The notes beneath the pieces are model-generated. The model had not been told where the DNA came from, did no database searches, and worked only from the letters and a program-made list of their open reading frames with translations. A program made the translations under genes and the position numbers. Of a stretch of DNA of 11,152 nucleotides, positions 6,937 through 11,152 are shown in pieces; positions within the stretch are counted from its first letter, which is position 1; every line of letters starts with the position of its first letter. Location: NCBI GenBank assembly GCA_036405495.1, contig DASWXL010000004.1, forward strand, positions 1 through 11,152, in the 5' to 3' direction. Source of the stretch: DASWTL01 sp036405495. GTDB taxonomy: Bacteria > Bacteroidota > Bacteroidia > Sphingobacteriales > Sphingobacteriaceae.

Positions 6937-6972
6937 TTTTCTATTTTGATTTTTAAATTTTCACCTTTTAAC
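6937..6972. repeat. Five TTTTNNN heptamers between convergent genes
   Basis: The plus-strand units are TTTTCTA (6937), TTTTGAT (6944), TTTTAAA (6951) and TTTTCAC (6958), in perfect 7-base phase. One extra C follows, then TTTTAAC (6966). The array fills almost the whole 37-base gap between the stop codons of the fructosamine kinase-like and deoxynucleoside kinase genes. No GC-rich terminator hairpin is present. Confidence 0.6.
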
Positions 6973-7587
6973 TTAAAAGAGCCCGTGTAGTTCACGCTCA
7001 ATGTTTTGGATGACATACCCAAGGTCTTCCGGGTTATTAGCGAAGTCGAGCTTGTCTTTATCGAGGATCAGTAACTTGCCTTCCTTGTAGCTGTCGATCC
7101 ATTTTTTGTATTTATCGTTGAGTTTCGAAAGGTAGTCTAACCGGATTCCGGCTTCATACTCTCTTCCACGGCGCTGAATATTGTTGACCAGGGTAGGTAC
7201 AGACGCCTTCAGGTAAATCAGCAGATCAGGGGCTTTGATAAACGAAGTTATATTATCAAAGATCGAGCGGTAGTTTTCGTAATCGCGGGTTGACATCAAA
7301 CCCATATCGTGAAGATTTTCTGCAAAAATGTGGGCGTCTTCATAAATGGTCCGGTCTTGAATGATATTCCGGTTGTTCTTCTGAATCTCGGTGATCTGCT
7401 GGAAACGGCTGTTCAGGAAATAGATCTGCAGATTAAAGCTCCAGCGCTTCATGTCGCCATAAAAGTCTTCCAGATACGGGTTGTGGTCGACCGCTTCAAA
7501 CTGGGCGTCAAAACCTAAATGTTTTGCCAATAACTCAGTTAAGGTCGTTTTGCCGGCACCGATGTTTCCAACAATTGCAATGTGCAT
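6973..7587 (-). CDS. Deoxynucleoside kinase (dNK/dGK/dCK family)
   Basis: A 204-residue cytoplasmic P-loop kinase that would transfer the ATP gamma-phosphate to the 5'-OH of a deoxynucleoside, the first step of dNTP salvage. GNIGAGKT (7-14) is the Walker A loop. QDRTIYED (77-84) contains the DRT/DRS motif with its conserved Arg, and RRGREYE (139-145) is the arginine-rich lid. The early acidic segment FEAVDHNPYLEDFYGD (30-45) matches the nucleoside-binding part of the family. Members near 200-210 residues are common in Bacteroidota and Firmicutes. Base preference (dA, dG, dC or dT) cannot be assigned from sequence alone. The ATG at 7587 directly precedes the beta-strand-P-loop start and has a TAATTTTG box 10 bases upstream. 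It lies downstream of trpS in the same direction but probably has its own promoter. Confidence 0.92.
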   Translation of the reverse strand: MHIAIVGNIGAGKTTLTELLAKHLGFDAQFEAVDHNPYLEDFYGDMKRWSFNLQIYFLNSRFQQITEIQKNNRNIIQDRTIYEDAHIFAENLHDMGLMSTRDYENYRSIFDNITSFIKAPDLLIYLKASVPTLVNNIQRRGREYEAGIRLDYLSKLNDKYKKWIDSYKEGKLLILDKDKLDFANNPEDLGYVIQNIERELHGLF

Positions 7588-7597
7588 TTTACAAGAT

Positions 7598-7605
7598 CAA
7601 AATTA
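7598..7605 (-). promoter_or_regulatory. -7 box of the deoxynucleoside kinase promoter (TAATTTTG)
   Basis: TAATTTTG on the minus strand matches TAnnTTTG exactly and ends 10 bases before the ATG. A TTG at 7630-7628 is a possible -33 element with a 22-base spacer, slightly longer than ideal. Confidence 0.5.
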
Positions 7606-7629
7606 AAGGTCAATAGTAGTCTAAACTCA

Positions 7630-7643
7630 AGTTCTCCGGAACT
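7630..7643. other. Small hairpin AGTTC-TCCG-GAACT between trpS and dNK
   Basis: A five-base stem closes a four-base loop. The loop reads TCCG on the plus strand (UNCG type) but CGGA on the minus strand, which is the strand expected to be transcribed. It sits about 48 bases after the trpS stop and has no T tract immediately downstream. It could be a weak 3' structure or chance. Confidence 0.25.
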
Positions 7644-7652
7644 CGCCGCAGC

Positions 7653-7681
7653 GCTAAAAGTAAAAGATAAAAGTTAAAAAT
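7653..7681. repeat. Four NNNAAAA-type heptamers downstream of trpS
   Basis: The plus-strand units are GCTAAAA (7653), GTAAAA (7660, one base short), GATAAAA (7666) and GTTAAAA (7673), trailing into AT. This is the same pattern as the array at 6937-6972 read on its minus strand. It begins nine bases after the trpS stop codon on the trpS strand. Confidence 0.55.
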
Positions 7682-7690
7682 AACGCCTGA

Positions 7691-8686
7691 TCAGAAATTT
7701 TTAAACCCGATGATCTCGCGGACCTCGCGGATCGTCTTCGCTGCACTTTCGCGGGCTTTTGCAGCGCCATGACGGGCAACCTGACGCAGGAATGCCTGAT
7801 CCCGGGCGATCTCGTTTATTCGGTCGCGCATCGGCGCCGTTGCTATGATCATATCTTCAGCCAGCTGCTTTTTAAAGTCACCATAGCGGATCTGACAATG
7901 GCTGTAAGCATGATTGAAGTGCTTGTAAGTATCAGGTGACGATACCACCTTCATTAGGTCGAACAGGTTTTGTATCGCTTCAGGCTTTTTTTGATTTTCC
8001 TCCGTCGGACCGCTGTCGGTTACAGCACGCATTACTTTTTTGCGTATTACTTCCGGCTCATCCGACAGGAATACGGCATTTCCTTCGCCCTCTGATTTGC
8101 CCATTTTACCTTTGCCATCCAGGCCCGGGATCTTGACAAGCTTTTGCGTAAAGTTGAATGCAAACGGCTCAGGAAAATAATCGGTGTTATATAGACGGTT
8201 GAAGCGGTTACCGAAGGTTCGGGTCATCTCCAGATGTTGTTCCTGATCTTTTCCTACAGGAACTTTAGTAGCCTTGTGAATAAGAATATCTGAAGCCATT
8301 AAAACAGGATAGGTGAGCAAGCCTGCATTCACATTGTCAGGATTTGCCCTGACCTTATCTTTGAACGAGGCACTTCGCTCAAGTTCGCCCTTGTAGGCAT
8401 TCATATTCAGGTAAAGATACAGCTCAATGATCTCGGGCACATCTGACTGAACATAAATGGTCGCCTTTTCCGGATCAATTCCCGCCGCCAGATATTCGAT
8501 CAGTACCTGTTTTACATTACCGTGCAGATCTTGCGGGGTAGGATGCGTGGTCAGTGAATGCAGATCCGCTATAAAGAAAAAGCAATTATACTCATGCTGC
8601 ATTTGCACAAAGTTTTTTACCGCCCCATAGTAGTTACCTAAGTGTAGTTTTCCGGTGCTCCGGATGCCGCTTACAACAGTTTCCAT
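7691..8686 (-). CDS. trpS: Tryptophanyl-tRNA synthetase
   Basis: A 331-residue class I aminoacyl-tRNA synthetase that charges tRNA-Trp; the length is normal for the bacterial form. The N-terminus METVVSGIRSTGKLHLGNY places the HIGH-equivalent HLGN at 15-18. GLLTYPVLMASDIL (122-135) and VGKDQEQHLE (144-153) are conserved TrpRS active-site segments. The second signature is KMGKS (194-198), where many relatives have KMSKS; both lysines and the final serine are retained, so I expect an active enzyme. The C-terminal helical part (about 220-331) is the anticodon-binding region. The start at 8686 is supported by direct entry into the conserved N-terminus and by a promoter-like box just upstream. It is divergent from the acyltransferase gene, with only 40 bases between start codons. 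Confidence 0.97.
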   Translation of the reverse strand: METVVSGIRSTGKLHLGNYYGAVKNFVQMQHEYNCFFFIADLHSLTTHPTPQDLHGNVKQVLIEYLAAGIDPEKATIYVQSDVPEIIELYLYLNMNAYKGELERSASFKDKVRANPDNVNAGLLTYPVLMASDILIHKATKVPVGKDQEQHLEMTRTFGNRFNRLYNTDYFPEPFAFNFTQKLVKIPGLDGKGKMGKSEGEGNAVFLSDEPEVIRKKVMRAVTDSGPTEENQKKPEAIQNLFDLMKVVSSPDTYKHFNHAYSHCQIRYGDFKKQLAEDMIIATAPMRDRINEIARDQAFLRQVARHGAAKARESAAKTIREVREIIGFKNF

Positions 8687-8693
8687 ATCGTGG

Positions 8694-8701
8694 CGAAAGT
8701 A
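8694..8701 (-). promoter_or_regulatory. -7-like box of the trpS promoter (TACTTTCG)
   Basis: On the minus strand this reads TACTTTCG, one mismatch to TAnnTTTG, and ends 7 bases before the trpS ATG. No convincing -33 TTG is present at 19 bases. Confidence 0.35.
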
Positions 8702-8712
8702 AGGAATTTTTC

Positions 8713-8720
8713 TATTTTTG
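8713..8720 (+). promoter_or_regulatory. -7 box of the plsC-like promoter (TATTTTTG)
   Basis: TATTTTTG matches TAnnTTTG exactly and lies 6 bases before the ATG at 8727 (15 before the ATG at 8736). TGG at 8691-8693 sits at a 19-base spacing, one base off TTG. The box contains the TTG at 8718 that would otherwise be the longest in-frame start, which argues against that start. Confidence 0.5.
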
Positions 8721-8726
8721 ATATCG

Positions 8727-9458
8727 ATGAAATTGATGATGAAAAGGGTGCATCATTACCTGTACCTCGGTTCGGTGGGCTTTTTTTTTATACTGTTATA
8801 TCCACTTTTGTATCATTATTCCCGGAAAGGTGACCGTTTCAGGAAAATGAACGGGATCCGGCGTATCTTCGGTTTCCTAAGCTCGTCCGTTGTCGGCATA
8901 TTTTATCGGTATAGATTTGAAGAGAAGATCGACTGGAACAAGCATTATATCATCTGTGCGAACCACAGCTCGAATCTGGACATTACGGTTATCAGTCAGT
9001 TACTACGTTCAGGTTATGCGTTTATGGGTAAGGAGGAGTTGCTTGACAATCCGGTTACGGCCCTGTTCTTTAGAACCATCGATATTCCGGTAAATCGGGA
9101 AAGTAAAATGAGCGCTTTCAGGGCATTTAAGCGCGCGGAAGAATACCTTAGGAACGGCATAACGCTGGTGATCTTTCCCGAAGGAAAGATCCCAAACGAT
9201 TTTCCGCCTGTCTTACATCCCTTCAAGAACGGTCCGTTCCGCCTGGCAATAGAGCAAAAAGTACCTATTATTCCGGTTTCTATAAAAAACATTTGGAAAA
9301 TCATGTGGGATGACGGTCTGAAGTATGGAAGCCGGCCAGGAATTTGCAATATTTGTGTCCACAGCCCTGTTGCTACGGACCACCTTACGATAGATGATGC
9401 CGACACTTTACGCGACAGGATCTTTAAGATCATAAAGGAAGGAGTAAATAATGATTGA
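8727..9458 (+). CDS. plsC: 1-acyl-sn-glycerol-3-phosphate acyltransferase-like (PlsC/LPLAT family)
   Basis: A 243-residue membrane-associated acyltransferase counted from the ATG at 8727. PlsC adds the second acyl chain to lysophosphatidate to make phosphatidate. An N-terminal hydrophobic segment (about 11-29) likely anchors it at the inner membrane. NHSSNLD (79-85) is the HX4D catalytic motif (His80, Asp85). IPVNRE (120-125) is motif II with the phosphate-binding Arg, FPEGKIPND (150-158) is motif III, and VPIIPVSI (179-186) is motif IV. All four motifs are present in order. A TTG at 8718 is in frame but lies inside the promoter box; ATGs at 8736 and 8739 are further candidates. The gene overlaps gatC by 8 bases. 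Other lysophospholipid or ornithine-lipid acyltransferases share these motifs, so the exact acceptor is uncertain. Confidence 0.9.
   Translation: MKLMMKRVHHYLYLGSVGFFFILLYPLLYHYSRKGDRFRKMNGIRRIFGFLSSSVVGIFYRYRFEEKIDWNKHYIICANHSSNLDITVISQLLRSGYAFMGKEELLDNPVTALFFRTIDIPVNRESKMSAFRAFKRAEEYLRNGITLVIFPEGKIPNDFPPVLHPFKNGPFRLAIEQKVPIIPVSIKNIWKIMWDDGLKYGSRPGICNICVHSPVATDHLTIDDADTLRDRIFKIIKEGVNND
9441..9444 (+). promoter_or_regulatory. Shine-Dalgarno sequence of gatC (GGAG)
   Basis: AAGGAAGGAG ends 6 bases before the gatC ATG at 9451 and lies inside the end of the plsC-like frame. It is the only strong ribosome binding site I see among the starts in this window, and it fixes the gatC start. Confidence 0.6.
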
Positions 9459-9741
9459 CGATCAGGTCATCGAAAAGATAGCGCATCTGGCGCGCCTGAA
9501 AATAGATCAGGCCGAAAGTGAACGGTTGAAAAAGGACATGAACCGGATCCTGGGATTTATGGACAAGTTAAATGAGGTGGATACAACTGATGTAGAACCT
9601 CTGATCTATATGACCGAAGAAAAAAACGTGTTGCGAAGGGACGTTGCCGGGCATCAGGTAATGACGCAGGAAGCTTTACAAAATGCACCGAAACACGACG
9701 GAAAATATTTCCGGGTGTCGAAAGTTATCGATAACTCATAA
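9451..9741 (+). CDS. gatC: Aspartyl/glutamyl-tRNA amidotransferase subunit C
   Basis: A 96-residue protein, the normal length of GatC. It is the small subunit that wraps GatA and GatB in the GatCAB complex, which converts Glu-tRNA-Gln (and Asp-tRNA-Asn) to the correctly amidated tRNA. The sequence has the family pattern throughout. IEKIAHLARLKI (7-18) forms the first helix and FMDKLNEVDTTDVEPL (36-51) contains the conserved VDT and EPL. NVLRRD (59-64) corresponds to the N-LReD motif, and NAPKHDGKYFRVSKVI (78-93) is the C-terminal signature. The ATG overlaps the upstream stop as ATGATTGA (8-base overlap) and has a strong Shine-Dalgarno sequence, so translation is probably coupled to the acyltransferase. 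gatA and gatB are not in the window, which is common because the subunits are often scattered. Confidence 0.95.
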   Translation: MIDDQVIEKIAHLARLKIDQAESERLKKDMNRILGFMDKLNEVDTTDVEPLIYMTEEKNVLRRDVAGHQVMTQEALQNAPKHDGKYFRVSKVIDNS

Positions 9742-9760
9742 TTCCTGTAACATTAACAGG
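9724..9760 (+). other. Palindrome plus hairpin at the end of gatC
   Basis: GTTATCGATAAC (9724-9735) is a perfect 12-base palindrome within the last codons of gatC. Two bases past the stop, CCTGT (9744-9748) pairs with ACAGG (9756-9760) around a seven-base loop. No T tract follows, so it is not a classic terminator. It may be a weak attenuator or an RNA stability element before the ABC gene. Confidence 0.3.
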
Positions 9761-9783
9761 CAGTAATTAGTCAAAATAGAAAA

Positions 9784-10548
9784 ATGATGAGTCAGAACGC
9801 GTTAATTTCCATTACCGATATCGGAAGAAAGTATGTTATCGGCGCTGAAGTGATCCATGCACTTAAATCAGTATCCCTGTCGATAAATAAGGGTGAATTC
9901 GTTGCACTGATGGGACCTTCCGGCTCAGGGAAATCTACCCTGATGAACATCTTGGGTTGTCTTGACACACCAACAAAGGGCGAGTATATCCTCAACGGTA
10001 TCCGTGTAAGTGAAATGTCAGACAACGAGCTGGCGGAAGTGCGAAATAAAGAGATCGGTTTCGTGTTTCAGACGTTTAACCTGCTGCCCCGGTCGTCTTC
10101 TCTCGACAATGTCGGCCTTCCATTAGTATATGCTGGAATTGGCAAAGAACAGCGCGAAGAGCGGGCTAAAAAAGCACTCGAAAACGTAGGATTAGGTAAT
10201 CGTATCGATCATAAACCCAATGAGCTTTCCGGAGGACAGCGTCAGCGGGTGGCGGTTGCCAGGGCATTGATCAATAATCCTTCCATTATTCTTGCCGATG
10301 AGCCTACCGGGAACCTTGATACCAAAACATCGGTTGAGATCATGGGGCTTTTGGAGGAAATTCACTCTAAAGGAAACACCATTATTCTTGTTACGCATGA
10401 GGAAGATATCGCATTACATGCTCATCGGATCGTACGGATGCGGGACGGGCTGATTGAAAATGACTATTTGAATCAGAATATTAAAACCGTTTCACCACGG
10501 CTGCAGGAGATGGCAGAAAAAGGAGTGGATTTCGAGCAAATAAAATAA
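9784..10548 (+). CDS. ABC transporter ATP-binding protein, MacB/LolD type
   Basis: A 254-residue ABC ATPase. Walker A is GPSGSGKST (44-52), the Q-loop Gln is Q96 in FVFQTFNLLP, and the signature is LSGGQRQR (148-155). Walker B is IILADEP with Glu173, the D-loop is GNLD (176-179), and the H-loop His is H205 in VTHE. The FQ(T)FNLLP and ADEPTGNLD segments place it in the MacB/LolD/FtsE-like branch, whose ATPases drive mechanotransmission permeases that act on lipoproteins, peptides or efflux substrates in the periplasm. It has a C-terminal tail of about 28 residues beyond the usual core end. No permease gene is adjacent, so the partner must be encoded elsewhere and the substrate is unknown. Two Met codons open the frame (9784 and 9787). 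A-rich bases precede them and no Shine-Dalgarno is present. It is 42 bases after gatC. Confidence 0.93.
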   Translation: MMSQNALISITDIGRKYVIGAEVIHALKSVSLSINKGEFVALMGPSGSGKSTLMNILGCLDTPTKGEYILNGIRVSEMSDNELAEVRNKEIGFVFQTFNLLPRSSSLDNVGLPLVYAGIGKEQREERAKKALENVGLGNRIDHKPNELSGGQRQRVAVARALINNPSIILADEPTGNLDTKTSVEIMGLLEEIHSKGNTIILVTHEEDIALHAHRIVRMRDGLIENDYLNQNIKTVSPRLQEMAEKGVDFEQIK

Positions 10549-10559
10549 GTCATTTCCTG

Positions 10560-11108
10560 ATGAAAATTTATACGAAAACGGGGGATAAAGGATATACATC
10601 ATTAATAGGAGGGACCCGTGTTCCGAAGTATCATTTACGAATAGAAACTTATGGTACTATAGATGAACTCAACTCCCATATCGGTTTGATCAGGGATCAA
10701 GAGCTTGCGGCAGAACAAAAGCAGCTGCTGAAGGAAATTCAGGATCGGTTGTTTACGATCGGGTCGTCATTGGCATCTGATCCGGAGAGGTCAAAAATGA
10801 AAATCCCTGATCTGAAAGGGGAGGATATTGAGCTTTTGGAAGCCGAAATGGATAATATGAATACGCATCTGCCCGAGCTGCGTCATTTCATTCTGCCTGG
10901 CGGAATTACAACCGCATCTTATTGTCATATCGCGCGATGTGTATGCCGGCGTGCCGAGCGTTTGGCTGTTCAGCTGGGCGACGAGACCTTCGTTGATGAG
11001 AACGTTGTCATCTATCTTAACCGCCTCAGCGACTTCCTTTTTGTGCTGGCCAGAAAGGTCTGTTTTGATCAGCAGGTAGAGGAGCATAAGTGGCTGCCCA
11101 GGGATTAG
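10560..11108 (+). CDS. ATP:cob(I)alamin adenosyltransferase, PduO type
   Basis: A 182-residue cytoplasmic enzyme that transfers the adenosyl group of ATP to cob(I)alamin, giving adenosylcobalamin for mutases and other B12 enzymes. Family motifs are all visible. The N-terminal YTKTGDKGYTSL (4-15) is the ATP-binding loop, followed by YGTIDELNSHIG (31-42). FILPGG (110-115) comes next, then the arginine motif CRRAER (129-134). YLNRLSDFLFVLAR (152-165) completes the five-helix bundle active site. Length matches the trimeric PduO/MMAB class and not the CobA/BtuR class. It begins 11 bases after the ABC ATPase stop and is probably cotranscribed. No cobalamin riboswitch or B12-dependent enzyme is seen nearby, so it likely serves B12 enzymes encoded elsewhere, plausibly methylmalonyl-CoA mutase. 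Confidence 0.95.
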   Translation: MKIYTKTGDKGYTSLIGGTRVPKYHLRIETYGTIDELNSHIGLIRDQELAAEQKQLLKEIQDRLFTIGSSLASDPERSKMKIPDLKGEDIELLEAEMDNMNTHLPELRHFILPGGITTASYCHIARCVCRRAERLAVQLGDETFVDENVVIYLNRLSDFLFVLARKVCFDQQVEEHKWLPRD

Positions 11109-11131
11109 AAATCCATTTTTATTTTAAATTC

Positions 11132-11143
11132 TAAAATATTTTA
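11132..11143. other. Perfect AT-only palindrome TAAAATATTTTA after the last gene
   Basis: A 12-base perfect dyad made only of A and T lies 24 bases after the adenosyltransferase stop, in a 44-base AT-rich tail that runs to the window edge. It could be part of a promoter, an operator or a 3' end; nothing else supports any one of these. Confidence 0.3.
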
Positions 11144-11152
11144 TTATACTTT

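Noticed and set aside
9014..9433. 139-codon open frame on the minus strand, antisense to the acyltransferase gene
   Set aside because: It lies fully inside a gene with all four PlsC motifs, has no promoter box, and its translation shows no recognisable domain.
10549..10559. Cobalamin riboswitch before the adenosyltransferase gene
   Set aside because: Only 11 bases separate the gene from the preceding ABC ATPase, and no B12-box-like sequence is seen there or upstream of the ABC gene.
10791..11087. 98-codon minus-strand open frame opposite the adenosyltransferase
   Set aside because: The plus strand encodes a fully motif-supported PduO protein over the same bases; the antisense product has no domain features.
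1..11152. Mobile element, prophage, defence island or CRISPR array
   Set aside because: No transposase, integrase, phage or Cas-like protein, no terminal inverted repeats and no spaced identical repeats; gene content is housekeeping throughout.

Overview
The window looks like a chromosomal segment from a member of the Bacteroidota, most likely near Sphingobacteriaceae/Cytophagales. Three things support this. First, at least four genes have a box matching the Bacteroidota sigma consensus TAnnTTTG 6-16 nt before the start codon. Second, most starts lack a Shine-Dalgarno sequence. Third, the gene content fits: a TPR/PD40 exported protein of the OmpA/PorE type, QueE, a fructosamine kinase-like protein and a deoxynucleoside kinase. 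Base composition looks mid-40s %GC by eye (not computed). I see no insertion sequence, phage gene, CRISPR array, tRNA or rRNA. No gene-free stretch exceeds 150 bases.

Layout, left to right. (1) 3-977, minus: N-terminal 325 residues of an exported TPR + PD40 beta-propeller protein, cut by the window edge. Upstream of it, in the same direction, is queE (1016-1639). (2) A 147-base divergent intergenic region separates queE from a plus-strand NTF2-like hypothetical gene (1787-2248). It holds promoter-like boxes facing both ways and several dyads. (3) A minus-strand cluster lepA (5990-4203), folD (4154-3273) and a GT4 glycosyltransferase (3271-2294) converges on the hypothetical gene; folD and the glycosyltransferase are one base apart. 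(4) Divergent from lepA is a fructosamine kinase-like gene (6051-6935). It converges with a deoxynucleoside kinase (7587-6973), preceded by trpS (8686-7691). (5) Divergent from trpS is the plus-strand run plsC-like acyltransferase (8727-9458), gatC (9451-9741), a MacB/LolD-type ABC ATPase (9784-10548) and a PduO-type cob(I)alamin adenosyltransferase (10560-11108).

Most genes are housekeeping: translation (lepA, trpS, gatC), one-carbon metabolism (folD), nucleoside salvage (dNK), tRNA queuosine (queE), phospholipid synthesis (plsC-like) and the B12 cofactor (PduO-type). They are packed in short operon-like runs and do not form one pathway. No clear new multi-gene system is visible.

The least explained signals are non-coding. 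Three intergenic gaps carry degenerate tandem repeats with a 7-base period. The leader of the NTF2-like gene contains overlapping, possibly mutually exclusive hairpins. Several promoter boxes lie so close to start codons that the mRNAs would be leaderless or have ultra-short leaders.
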